A stretch of 64,000 nt of DNA. Source: Phnomibacter ginsenosidimutans (GTDB lineage Bacteria; Bacteroidota; Bacteroidia; Chitinophagales; Chitinophagaceae). A program made the position numbers and the translations under genes. The notes beneath the pieces are model-generated. The model ran no database searches. It saw only the letters and a list, made by a program, of their open reading frames with translations, and was not told where the DNA came from. Location of the stretch: positions 4,006,658 to 4,070,657 of the forward strand of contig NZ_CP046566.1 of the NCBI RefSeq assembly GCF_009740285.1. Direction: 5' to 3'. Every line of letters begins with the position of its first letter. Position 1 is the first letter of the stretch. Below, piece after piece: positions 28,192-36,352 of this stretch.

Positions 28192-29645
28192 ATGGCTTTC
28201 AACATTCGGACAAAAATTAAAGACGCTCTGGTTAGTGACCCCACTAACCAGCACATTATTATCATGGGTTGGGTGCGCACCTTTCGCAGCAACCGTTTTA
28301 TAGCCCTCAACGATGGCAGCACCATCAATAATATTCAGATTGTTGTAGACTTTGAAAATACCGACGAAGCCCTGCTCAAACGCATTACCACCGGTGCCTG
28401 CATCAAAGTAAGCGGCCAGCTGGTACCCAGTGTAGGCAGTGGCCAAAAGGTAGAAATCAAAGCTGAAGCCATTGAAATACTGGGCGACAGCGACCCTGAA
28501 AAGTTTCCGCTGCAACCCAAGAAGCATAGCCTCGAGTTCCTGCGGGAAATTGCCCACCTGCGGATGCGTACCAACACTTTTGGTGCCGTTTTCCGGGTAC
28601 GCAACACCCTCGCCAGCGCCACCCACGAATTCTTTCAGGGCCGTGGCTTTGTGTACTGGAACAGCCCCATCATTACCGCCAGCGATGCCGAAGGTGCCGG
28701 CGAAATGTTTCGCGTCACCACCCTGCCCATTGATGGCAGCGCCCCCGCACCGACGATGGCAGCATCGATTTCAGCCAGGACTTTTTTGGCAAAAGCACCA
28801 ACCTCACCGTGAGCGGTCAGCTCGAAGGCGAACTGGGTGCCATGGCCTTTAGCGAAATCTACACCTTCGGCCCCACCTTCCGTGCCGAAAACAGCAACAC
28901 GGCCCGCCACTTGGCCGAGTTTTGGATGATTGAACCCGAAATGGCGTTTTACGACATCGAAGACAACATGAACCTTGCTGAGGCGTACATCAAGTTCCTC
29001 ATCAAAGCCGCTTTGGAACGCAACGCCGACGACCTCAAATTCCTCGACGAACGCCTGAAAGACGAAGAAAAAAGCCTGCCGCAAGACAAGCGCAGCGAGT
29101 TGGGCCTCATTGAAAAACTGGAGTTTGTGCTCAACAACGAGTTTGAACGCATTACTTATACCGAAGCCATCGACATCCTGCGCAACAGCACCCCGTACAA
29201 AAAGAAAAAGTTTCAGTACGATGTGCAGTGGGGCATCGACCTGCAAAGCGAACACGAACGCTACCTCGTTGAGAAGCATTTCAAAAAGCCCGTGATTGTC
29301 ACCGGCTATCCCGCCGCTATCAAGGCCTTTTACATGCGCATGAACGATGGCTGCGAACCGGGTAAAGAAACAGTAGCCGCCATGGACATTCTGGCCCCTG
29401 GCATTGGCGAAATTGTGGGCGGCTCACAAAGAGAAGAACGTTACGACAAGCTGGTGGCCCGTATGGAAGCCATGGGCGTACCCACTCATGAAATGGAGTG
29501 GTTCCTCGATACCCGCCGCTTTGGTGGCTGTCCGCACAGCGGCTTTGGCCTCGGCTTCGAACGCATGGTGCAGTTTGTAAGCGGCATGACCAATATCCGC
29601 GACGTGATTCCTTTTGCCAGAACACCAAAGAACTGCGAGTTCTAA
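28192..29645 (+). pseudogene. asnS: Asparaginyl-tRNA synthetase (frameshifted as sequenced)
   Basis: Two frames join into a class II synthetase of about 484 residues, close to the usual bacterial AsnRS length (about 465-480). The N-terminal OB fold (residues 1-125; [20 protein letters not shown]) is followed by the catalytic core with motif 2 ([10 protein letters not shown]) and motif 3 ([11 protein letters not shown]). Asn rather than Asp specificity is supported by overall likeness to the AsnRS group, including RTPKNCEF at the end. The frame breaks in a C-run at 28742-28746. A sixth C gives [20 protein letters not shown] and opens the rest. Since AsnRS is normally essential, a missing base in the sequence is far more likely than a dead gene. 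It charges tRNA-Asn in the cytoplasm. Confidence 0.93.
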
Positions 29646-29696
29646 TAGTGAATGTGTCAATGGTGATTGAGTGAAATTATTGCTTGATATACCAAT

Positions 29697-29728
29697 CCCC
29701 GGTTGCTGGTCAGCCGGGTTTTTTTTGC
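29697..29728 (+). terminator. Rho-independent terminator of asnS
   Basis: CCCGGTTG, a short loop, CAGCCGGG and eight T: an eight-pair stem with one G-T pair, about 55 bases after the asnS stop. Confidence 0.8.
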
Positions 29729-29819
29729 GGCAGAAGAGCGGCCGTCAACGCTCAAATTCCCTGTTTTCGTTGATAAGCCGGCTGGGCTGTAATGCTGATT
29801 TTAGCAGCAAATACTCCCC

Positions 29820-31160
29820 ATGAAACAAAAAGCCCTTGTCAGATTACTGCTGTTGTTGATGATACAGCAACTATCACAATTTGTAACTGCACAAAACGTG
29901 GGCATTGGCACCAATGCACCTACTGCTTATGGCCATGGCGGTACCAATCGCCTGTTGGAAATTTATAACAACAATACAGGGACGAACTCCCAGTCGCATA
30001 TCATCCTTTCCACAGGAGCTGTTACCGAAGGTTCTATTGGAACCCTAAGCTGGACATCGCCGGCTTTGCAAACAGGTGAAAAGCGATTGGCGCTGGTAGG
30101 CGCAGGTTACGAAAGTGGTGCCACCGCCAGTACAGCTGGCTCAGGCCTGTTTTTCTACACCAGGTCATCAGCAACCAACCAGCTTAGGGAAAGCCTGCGC
30201 ATCAGCGGCGAAGGCAATGTGGGTATTGGCAATTCAACCCCATGGGCACCATTGCAGTTTTCCAATTCTATTGTCAACCGGAAAATAGTACTGTACCAAA
30301 CCGCCAATAACGATCATCAATACTATGGCTTCGGTATCAACGGTGGTACGCTCCGGTACCAGACGGATGCTAGTTTTGCCGACCACGTATTCTTTTCGGC
30401 AGTCAATGGCAGCTCTTCCAAAGAATTGATGCGCATTAAAGGCAACGGCAATGTAGGCATCGGCTATTCAAACCCGGCAGCGCCTTTGAGTTTTGGCCCT
30501 ACGCTGGGAAAAAAAATAGTGTTGTATCCCGGTTCTTTGGGCGATGCAGGCTTTGGTATGTCGGGCAACCGCCTGCAAATTTTCAGCGACAACTCCAATG
30601 CAGATGTGGCCATCGGCTACGACGCAGCAGGTACGTTTAATGAACGTTTTTCGATAAAACCCAATGGGGCGCTGGCCCTTACCGGCAACCAGGGCGCCAA
30701 CGGTGAAGTGGTGACCAGTGGAGGGGCAGGGCCTGCCTATTATAGCCGGCCAGGATACTATTACCAGGCTCAACAGTCTGGCAATTCTGTGTCTGCCAAT
30801 GAAAACGGACCTTCTGTGGATGTGCCCGGGTTAACAGCAGCCATCAATCTGGCTACGCCGGCCCGGGTTGTCTTTCATCTCTCAGGAAATTATTGGGGCA
30901 ATTATTGTCTTGCCTGCGAAAACCCCAGCGCTACCATGCTGTTGTACCGCAATATTGTAGGAGGAACAGAATTGGTTCGGTCTGCTTATTCTGGCGGTCT
31001 GGGGTATGCCTGGCGATCTGGGGTATTGGCCAGTGGTCCAATCGTGGTGGATTACCCGGCAGGAAGCCATACCTTCAAAGTAATGTTCAACAACTCTGGC
31101 TATACCGATGTGCTCTACCTGGGAAACGCCTTTCTTACCTGGCAGATATTTCACAATTAA
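29820..31160 (+). CDS. Exported fibre-like protein with VGIGT repeats, paralog of the gene before asnS
   Basis: A 446-residue exported protein. Signal peptide (MKQKALVRLLLLLMIQQLSQ), then QNVGIGTNAPTAYGHGG and three or more VGIG(T/N/Y) beta-helical units. From about residue 215 to 290 it nearly copies the fibre-like protein on the other side of asnS (LGKKIVLYPGSLGDAGFG, DVAIGYDAAGTFNERF). The C-terminal domain (about 305-446) is a jelly-roll-like sandwich rich in Tyr, Gly and Ser (PARVVFHLSGNYWGNYC ... AGSHTFKVMFNNSGYTD). Its own intergenic region upstream and no downstream gene on the strand suggest a single-gene transcript. Likely surface fibre; the binding target is unknown. Confidence 0.72.
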   Translation: MKQKALVRLLLLLMIQQLSQFVTAQNVGIGTNAPTAYGHGGTNRLLEIYNNNTGTNSQSHIILSTGAVTEGSIGTLSWTSPALQTGEKRLALVGAGYESGATASTAGSGLFFYTRSSATNQLRESLRISGEGNVGIGNSTPWAPLQFSNSIVNRKIVLYQTANNDHQYYGFGINGGTLRYQTDASFADHVFFSAVNGSSSKELMRIKGNGNVGIGYSNPAAPLSFGPTLGKKIVLYPGSLGDAGFGMSGNRLQIFSDNSNADVAIGYDAAGTFNERFSIKPNGALALTGNQGANGEVVTSGGAGPAYYSRPGYYYQAQQSGNSVSANENGPSVDVPGLTAAINLATPARVVFHLSGNYWGNYCLACENPSATMLLYRNIVGGTELVRSAYSGGLGYAWRSGVLASGPIVVDYPAGSHTFKVMFNNSGYTDVLYLGNAFLTWQIFHN

Positions 31161-31637
31161 TCATTCTTCAGCAGCGTTGCACAACTGGGCTGTATTGGCA
31201 CAATTGTGAAGCAACAGGTCATAAACGAAGAAGCCATCACGCCACTAGCTGATTTCGTTTGCTGTTCAGTCGGAGTTTTTTTGGTAAAAAAACAGGGCAC
31301 CGGTAGCTGGAATACCGGGCCCCGTCACTGCTATTCGGATCCCTTTCTAGGTGGGTAATAGCCTGTAGGAGTAAGATAAGCGGCCAGGTATACAAAAAAA
31401 GGCGACCGCTTACAGACGGCATAAAATTAGGTGGCAGCCACCACGATGTGGCATGTTTGGGATTATTTTTTTGGGCGTTTAACCATTGATTAGCAACTAT
31501 TTACACTAAGGGCAGTGGGGGTAATATTGATGATGGTGCTCGTTTGGCACAGCCACACCTGCGTATAGCTGCAGCCATTGTTCAGACTAACGGGCTCACC
31601 CTGATCAGCCATACCTGATTCGTTTTTAAATTTCTTT
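31161..31637. other. Intergenic stretch without a clear gene; one small minus-strand frame
   Basis: No recognised gene is found. On the minus strand an open frame from ATG at 31612 (or GTG at 31657) to TAA at 31490 would give 40 (or 55) residues, rich in Ser, Thr and Asn with three Cys (NNGCSYTQVWLCQ; LSVNSC at the end). It could be chance, the remnant of a gene, or a small peptide precursor. The rest shows only short A- and T-runs and a local inverted repeat near 31279-31322. Confidence 0.3.
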
Positions 31638-31666
31638 TTGCCGATTGCATTGAGCACCTATATTTG
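31638..31666 (+). promoter_or_regulatory. Promoter of the tRNA-Phe region (TTG-N18-TATATTTG)
   Basis: A TTG, then 18 bases, then a perfect TAnnTTTG -7 element (TATATTTG), 22 bases before the first tRNA-like sequence. The transcript would start with or near CAGCCCCGAAAGGGG, a small tetraloop hairpin. This is the clearest Bacteroidota promoter in the window. Confidence 0.7.
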
Positions 31667-31688
31667 CAGCCCCGAAAGGGGAAAGGAT

Positions 31689-31752
31689 GGTGCGGTAGCT
31701 CATCCCGATAGCTATCGGGAGGTAGAGCGAAAAACTGAAAATCCTTGTGTCG
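31689..31752 (+). pseudogene. Broken tRNA-Phe copy with palindrome in the D-arm
   Basis: The first 13 bases (GGTGCGGTAGCTC) and the anticodon part (ACTGAAAATCCTTGTGTCG) match the intact tRNA-Phe that follows 16 bases later. In between, the D-loop is replaced by an 18-base perfect palindrome, the anticodon stem 5' side is changed, and the T-arm and 3' acceptor strand are missing. It cannot fold as a tRNA. It lies between the promoter and the true tRNA, so it is probably transcribed as leader. Confidence 0.8.
31703..31720. repeat. 18-base perfect palindrome (TCCCGATAGCTATCGGGA)
   Basis: The sequence equals its own reverse complement over all 18 bases. The same palindrome core is, to my knowledge, a common short interspersed sequence in Bacteroidota genomes. 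Only this copy was noticed in the window, placed in the D-loop of the broken tRNA copy. Confidence 0.75.
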
Positions 31753-31768
31753 ATAACAGATACTGAAT

Positions 31769-31841
31769 GGTGCGGTAGCTCAGTCGGTAGAGCAAAGGAC
31801 TGAAAATCCTTGTGTCGCCGGTTCGATCCCGGCCCACACCA
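31769..31841 (+). tRNA. tRNA-Phe (GAA)
   Basis: 73 bases with all arms. The acceptor strands are GGTGCGG and CCACACC, the D-arm GCTC-GAGC, and the anticodon arm has loop CTGAAAA with anticodon GAA. The T-arm is GCCGG-TTCGATC-CCGGC, and the discriminator is A. The acceptor stem has one C-A mismatch (fifth pair) where related tRNAs usually have T-A; the broken copy upstream has the same C, so it is not a single read error. The CCA end is not encoded: the bases after the discriminator are CAA. Confidence 0.93.
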
Positions 31842-31885
31842 CAACAACAAAAAAGACTCGCTGATTAGCGGGTCTTTTTTGTTGT
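31842..31885 (+). terminator. Rho-independent terminator after tRNA-Phe, probably bidirectional
   Basis: CAACAACAAAAAAGAC-CGCT, GATT loop, AGCG-GTCTTTTTTGTTGT: a long stem with A- and T-runs on both sides directly after the tRNA. It can also end the leftward rmuC remnant. Confidence 0.8.
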
Positions 31886-31909
31886 CTGATTTTAATCCTG
31901 TCCGGCCCC

Positions 31910-32240
31910 CTATTCTTCTTCCTTCAACAAGCCATCGCCCAACTGCTGCTTGGCATTGGTACCCATTTTCTTCAGCTTTTCTACACGTCGTACCAAATTG
32001 CCCCTGCCTGTGTACAGTTTTGTTTACAAACATTGTCGTGGGCTTGCTGGGCATCCTGTATTTTCTTGCCTACTTCCTGCAAACTCTCGGTAAAGCCCAC
32101 AAACTTGTCGTACAAATCGCCGGCCTTTTCTGTCTGCAACTGTGCCAGAGATTGCTGGCTGGCTTGTTGCTTCCGAAGCAACAGCAACCGATCAACATCT
32201 CCAGTACAAGGGTGATTACTAACAGAGAATAGGCTTGCAT
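31910..32240 (-). pseudogene. rmuC: Shortened rmuC-like gene (internally deleted and frameshifted)
   Basis: Three frames join into about 110 residues. First comes an N-terminal membrane helix (MQAYSLLVITLVLEML) and a Gln-rich helix (RKQQASQQSLAQLQTEKAG). It then runs straight into the RmuC C-terminal signature DLYDKFVGFTESLQEVGKKI, and after a break, LYTGRGNLVRRVEKLKKMG and the end LLKEEE. RmuC proteins limit recombination between inverted repeats and are about 400-500 residues, with the nuclease-like core between these ends; that core is missing here. The frame breaks lie in short runs near 32018 (A-run on the coding strand) and 32187, and two added bases make one open frame. So either a decayed gene with extra base errors, or a short RmuC-tail protein. 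Confidence 0.65.
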
Positions 32241-32364
32241 CAACCATGGCGCATTGAGTACGCCACAAGTAAACGCATTTTGACGCAAACTATTGGCAGG
32301 CCAGTGAAATTTTCATGCCCCAGGATAGTAAAACCAATCCTGTATATTCATTGAAAATGCCCGT

Positions 32365-33066
32365 TTACCATAGCCATAATACCGCAGCCAGCAGGGCACC
32401 CAGTAAGGGGCCCACAACGGGTATCCAGGCATAGGCCCAGTTGCTGCTGCCCTTGGTGCCCATGGGTAGCAGTGCATGCATGATGCGGGGGCCCAAATCC
32501 CGGGCAGGGTTGATGGCATAGCCGGTGGGGCCACCGAGGCTCAGGCCAATGGCCAATACCAGCAGCGCTACGGGCAAGGCATCTAACGCCCCCAGGGTGG
32601 CAGCAGGTGCAGCAATATACAGCACCGCATACACCAGCACAAATGTGCCCAGCGTTTCGCTCAGCAGGTTGCTGAGCGTATGGGGAATGGCGGGTGCCGT
32701 ACAAAACACCGCTTGTTTCAATCCTGCATCGTTGCAGGCCAGCAAATGCCGCTGGTACACCGCCCACACCGCCAGTGAGCCGAGCATGGCGCCCAGCATT
32801 TGTGCCGACAGATATACCGGCAGCTGCGCCCAGCTGATTTTGCCCAGCACCGCCATGGCCAGCGATACAGCCGGATTAAGATGTGCCCCACTTACCGATG
32901 CCGACAGAAACACACCCACAAATACGGCCATGGCCCAGCCAAAGCTGATCACAATCCAGCCGCCACCCTGCCCTTTGGAGTGGGGCAGCAATACATTGGC
33001 CACTACGCCATTGCCCAGCAACAGTAGCAGGGCGGTACCAGTAAGTTCTGCAGTAAAAATGCTCAT
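32365..33066 (-). CDS. glpF: Glycerol facilitator (MIP family aquaglyceroporin)
   Basis: A 233-residue inner-membrane channel with six membrane helices and both half-helix motifs: HLNPAVS (near residue 63) and YAINPARD (near residue 185). The Asp after the second NPAR is the mark of glycerol-conducting members. An early GTALLLLLGNGVVAN is also typical of GlpF. It lets glycerol and related small polyols cross the inner membrane. It is the last gene of the leftward glycerol-phosphate run, 60 bases after glpK, the usual partner that traps the glycerol by phosphorylation. Confidence 0.95.
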   Translation of the reverse strand: MSIFTAELTGTALLLLLGNGVVANVLLPHSKGQGGGWIVISFGWAMAVFVGVFLSASVSGAHLNPAVSLAMAVLGKISWAQLPVYLSAQMLGAMLGSLAVWAVYQRHLLACNDAGLKQAVFCTAPAIPHTLSNLLSETLGTFVLVYAVLYIAAPAATLGALDALPVALLVLAIGLSLGGPTGYAINPARDLGPRIMHALLPMGTKGSSNWAYAWIPVVGPLLGALLAAVLWLW

Positions 33067-33126
33067 GATGCAATGTTTTCTGATGGATGTGTACCGCGGT
33101 CACAGGTAGCGGCAACAATTTTGTAT

Positions 33127-34620
33127 TTATGCAGTTGTCCATGCCAGGGCTGCCATTACAGCTTTCTGCCATTGTCGGCGGTGCTCGTTACAGGTAGCCA
33201 AAGGCATGGTAGGCGTAAATGCAGCATCCTGCTGCCAGTATTGTGCCAGTGTTTGTGTGTCTTTCCAAACGCCCACCGCCAGACCTGCCAGATAGGCAGC
33301 ACCCAGTGCCGTGGTTTCTGTAATGGCCGGGCGTACCACCCGGGTTTGAATCAAGTCTGCCTGAAACTGCATCAGGTATTCATTTACCGTAGCACCGCCA
33401 TCTACCCGCATTTCCTGCACGGGCATGCCGGCATCGGCTTCCATCGCCGTCAGTACATCCATGGTTTGAAAGGCAATGCTCTCCAGAGCGGCCTTGGCCA
33501 AATGCGCATCGGTTGTACCGCGGGTAAGGCCCACAATTATGCCCCTGGCCTGTTGGTTCCAGTAGGGGGCGCCCAGCCCGGTAAAGGCAGGCACCATGTA
33601 TACACCGGCATTGTCTGCCGCTTGCCGGCTCAGCGCTTCAACGGCAGCCGAATTGGGTATCAGGTGCAGGCCATCGCGGAGCCATTGCACCACGGCGCCG
33701 CCAATAAATACACTGCCTTCCAGCGCATACTGCACTTCATCACCAATCTTCCAGGCTACGGTCGTCAGCAAATTGTGCTGCGACAGCACCGGCTGGCTGC
33801 CTGTATTCATGAGCATGAAACAGCCCGTGCCGTAGGTATTTTTCACCATGCCCGGCTGCAGGCACATTTGCCCAAACAGCGCCGCCTGCTGATCGCCGGC
33901 AATGCCACAAATGGGTATGGCCGCAGCGGCCAGCACCTGCTGCGTATGGCCGTATATTTCGCTGCTGGAGCACACTTCGGGCAGTACACTCGCCGGTATA
34001 TCAAACAGGCGCAGCAGCTCCTCATCCCACTGCAGGGTATGAATATTGAAGAGCATGGTGCGGCTGGCATTGCTCACATCGGTTACATGTCGCTGTCCGT
34101 TGGTGAGCTTCCATACCAGCCAGCTGTCGATGGTGCCAAAGCACAAATCGCCCTGCTGTGCCTTGGCCCTTGCACCGGGCACATGATCGAGCAGCCACTT
34201 GAGCTTGGTGGCAGAAAAATAAGCATCAGTCACCAGGCCGGTTTTTTCACGAATCATTTCGGCAGCACCACTTTGCCGCAGGCTGTCGCAGTAGTCGGCG
34301 GTGCGACGGTCTTGCCACACAATGGCATGGTGCAGGGGCTGGCCGGTGTGCCGGTCCCACAGCACGGTCGTTTCCCGCTGGTTGGTAATGCCAATGCCCG
34401 CAATGTCTTGCAGATTGATACCCGCTTTCAGCACGGCTTCAGTGGCTACCGTCAGTTGGGTGGTCCATATTTCCAAGGCATCATGTTCTACCCAGCCGGG
34501 CTGCGGAAAGTATTGGGTAAATTCTTTTTGCGCCACCGACATGATATGGCCTTGCTCATTAAAGAGAATGGCACGGGAGCTGGTAGTGCCCTGGTCGAAA
34601 GACAGAATATAACGGGACAT
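33127..34620 (-). CDS. glpK: Glycerol kinase
   Basis: A 497-residue FGGY-family kinase, the normal GlpK length. The N-terminal lobe has the phosphate loop [12 protein letters not shown], the glycerol-binding [17 protein letters not shown] and AIVWQDRRT. The C-terminal lobe has [20 protein letters not shown] and MRVDGGA. It makes sn-glycerol 3-phosphate from glycerol and ATP in the cytoplasm. It lies between the glycerophosphodiesterase gene and glpF on the same strand, with small gaps. Its product feeds glpD at the head of the same run. Confidence 0.97.
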   Translation of the reverse strand: MSRYILSFDQGTTSSRAILFNEQGHIMSVAQKEFTQYFPQPGWVEHDALEIWTTQLTVATEAVLKAGINLQDIAGIGITNQRETTVLWDRHTGQPLHHAIVWQDRRTADYCDSLRQSGAAEMIREKTGLVTDAYFSATKLKWLLDHVPGARAKAQQGDLCFGTIDSWLVWKLTNGQRHVTDVSNASRTMLFNIHTLQWDEELLRLFDIPASVLPEVCSSSEIYGHTQQVLAAAAIPICGIAGDQQAALFGQMCLQPGMVKNTYGTGCFMLMNTGSQPVLSQHNLLTTVAWKIGDEVQYALEGSVFIGGAVVQWLRDGLHLIPNSAAVEALSRQAADNAGVYMVPAFTGLGAPYWNQQARGIIVGLTRGTTDAHLAKAALESIAFQTMDVLTAMEADAGMPVQEMRVDGGATVNEYLMQFQADLIQTRVVRPAITETTALGAAYLAGLAVGVWKDTQTLAQYWQQDAAFTPTMPLATCNEHRRQWQKAVMAALAWTTA

Positions 34621-34702
34621 GCAAGCAATTTTTTGTTGAGAATAACAGTCTTAGATGTATGCAGTAGTTACACCCGGAGGATGCTACCGATGCATCACTG
34701 TC

Positions 34703-35602
34703 TTACAGTTGTTGAAACAAATCGGGATAGTCGGAAATGATGCCATCTACACCCAAACCTTTCAGGCGGCGGATTTCATTCAGATCGTTCACTGTCCATG
34801 GAATGAGGCGCATCTTTTCTTTACGGCAGGTCTCTATCAAGGCAGCATTCACCAAAGAAAAATGCGGACTGAAAATAGTAGGCGTAAACCCAAGTGCAGC
34901 AATCAGTTGTGGCAGTGTTTTTGTTTCATTGCTTTCTACCAGCAAAGAAGTAGTAACGCCCGGGTATTGCTGATGCATCACCTGCAGGGCCCGCAGGTCA
35001 AACGATTGAATGCAGGTGCGGGCAGTAATGCCCTTGCTGTTGATGACGTTCATGGCCAGTGCCACAAACTCCGCCACCGGAGGATGCTTCTTGCCATCAT
35101 TCGCCGCCTTCGATTTGATTTCGATATTGTACAGCATCACCCGGCCCTTGGTTTTGGCATAGGCTTCTGCAGAGTCAATCAGCGTGGCCAGCAGTGGTTT
35201 GATGGCCGCCAGTTTTTGTTGCTTCGGAAAATCGGGATGTGGCTTCAATCCCACATCGTACTTACGGATGCTGTCGTATGGCATGCTGTACAGCAGGCGG
35301 CTGGCAGCAGCCGATTTGCTGAGGTAGCCGCCTTCAGGTGTTGTCGTAATGTTTTCGCTGAAATACGGATCATGTGATACCACTACCTGCCTGTCGGCAG
35401 AAATGGCCAAATCCATCTCCAGCGTCGTCACCCCCAAATCGATGGCTTTGCGCATGGCGGCAATGGTATTCTCCGGCATGAGGCCACGGCAGCCCCGGTG
35501 GCCCTGTGTTTCGAATGCGGCAGGTACTGCAGGTGCTTGTTTACTGCTGCTGCAAGCCATGCTCGTTACAAATAGTGCTACTAATGCAATGGGTCTCAAC
35601 AT
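34703..35602 (-). CDS. glpQ: Glycerophosphodiester phosphodiesterase, lipoprotein
   Basis: A 299-residue GDPD with lipobox SMAC at residue 17, so it is anchored in the envelope and faces outward from the inner membrane. Motifs: GHRGCRGLMPENT (catalytic His-Arg and Glu), TLEMDLAISADRQVVVSHD (metal Glu/Asp and second His), YNIEIKS, and PWTVND near the end. It splits glycerophosphodiesters such as glycerophosphocholine into sn-glycerol 3-phosphate and the alcohol. The SGNH gene ends 4 bases before its start. With glpT, glpD, glpK and glpF on the same strand, its product has a clear path into the cell and into glycolysis. Confidence 0.94.
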   Translation of the reverse strand: MLRPIALVALFVTSMACSSSKQAPAVPAAFETQGHRGCRGLMPENTIAAMRKAIDLGVTTLEMDLAISADRQVVVSHDPYFSENITTTPEGGYLSKSAAASRLLYSMPYDSIRKYDVGLKPHPDFPKQQKLAAIKPLLATLIDSAEAYAKTKGRVMLYNIEIKSKAANDGKKHPPVAEFVALAMNVINSKGITARTCIQSFDLRALQVMHQQYPGVTTSLLVESNETKTLPQLIAALGFTPTIFSPHFSLVNAALIETCRKEKMRLIPWTVNDLNEIRRLKGLGVDGIISDYPDLFQQL

Positions 35603-35606
35603 GTGC

Positions 35607-36293
35607 TTATTTTTCGAGGTACTTGCCTTTTTTCAAAATCTCAGCCCATACTTTGTAGCCGGCGGCAGTCAGGTGCAAGCCGTCGATAGTGTAGGCTTTG
35701 TTGAGCTTGTTATCGGCACCCAGGAAGTGCGGATACAAATCGATGAGTGTAATGCCTTCTTCTTTGGCCATTTGCTTCAGCGCTGCATTCACCGCTGCAA
35801 TATGTTCGTCTTTATTGTAATGATTTTTGAACTGGGTAAACTCATTGTTCACCGGCAGTAAAGTATGTATGTAAATGCGTGTTTTGGGCGAAGCCTGTTT
35901 GATGCGCTGTACCATCAGGCGATGGTTCTTCATAATCAAACTGTCGGGAATATTTCTCGAAATATCGTTGATGCCAATGAGGATAAACACTTTGGCAGGC
36001 TTGCCTTCCGTTACCTCATCCAGCCGTTCCAATACGCCATACGTAATATCACCCGAAATACCGCGGTTACGTACATCGGTACGGCCCAGCAGCTCCATCC
36101 AGTCGGTGCCGGCGGTGATGCTGTTGCCTAAAAAAATGATGTCGGTTGGCGCATTCGGAAAGCTTTTAAACTGCCCCACTTTCAGGGCATAATTGTTGGG
36201 GCGGAAAGTGCTGTCCCACTTAGCAGTTTGTGCCTTCGCAGCCATCGCCAGCAGCAGGCAGCCCATCATCATCAAACGTTGTTTCATACGCAT
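35607..36293 (-). CDS. SGNH/GDSL-family exported esterase
   Basis: About 228 residues: signal peptide (MKQRLMMMGCLLLAMAAKA) and one SGNH domain. Block I is DIIFLGNSITAG (catalytic Ser in the GNS form), block II has GISGD, block III is LIGINDI, and block V has DGLHLTAAGY (catalytic Asp and His). This subgroup acts on acyl or acetyl esters of sugars and lipids; the substrate cannot be read from the sequence. The same subgroup forms the N-terminal half of the SGNH-GH20 fusion at 57-60 kb. It is 4 bases before the GDPD gene, so it may take acyl groups off glycerophospho-lipids or D-alanyl/acetyl esters off a glycerol-phosphate polymer (inference). Confidence 0.85.
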   Translation of the reverse strand: MRMKQRLMMMGCLLLAMAAKAQTAKWDSTFRPNNYALKVGQFKSFPNAPTDIIFLGNSITAGTDWMELLGRTDVRNRGISGDITYGVLERLDEVTEGKPAKVFILIGINDISRNIPDSLIMKNHRLMVQRIKQASPKTRIYIHTLLPVNNEFTQFKNHYNKDEHIAAVNAALKQMAKEEGITLIDLYPHFLGADNKLNKAYTIDGLHLTAAGYKVWAEILKKGKYLEK

Positions 36294-36352
36294 CTCAATT
36301 GTATTGTCATAGTATAACGCAAATAGATTGACGATTGTCGTCACTACAGCAT

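Noticed and set aside
22574-31160. A prophage, suggested by S74 and tail-fibre-like proteins.
   Set aside because: Each protein has a Sec signal peptide, and there is no integrase, capsid, terminase or lysis gene nearby; asnS and tRNA-Phe are ordinary neighbours.
31769-31841. tRNA-Phe as an attachment site for an integrated element.
   Set aside because: The repeated part is the 5' two-thirds of the tRNA, not the 3' end usual for att sites, the copies are only 16 bases apart, and no integrase is in the window.
33073-34740. A 555-codon plus-strand open frame opposite glpK and GDPD.
   Set aside because: It is a shadow of the coding strand: no signal, domain or motif, Cys/His-rich translation, and glpK on the other strand is certain. 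Other long antisense frames (51076-52083, 54579-55763, 36674-37699) fail for the same reason.
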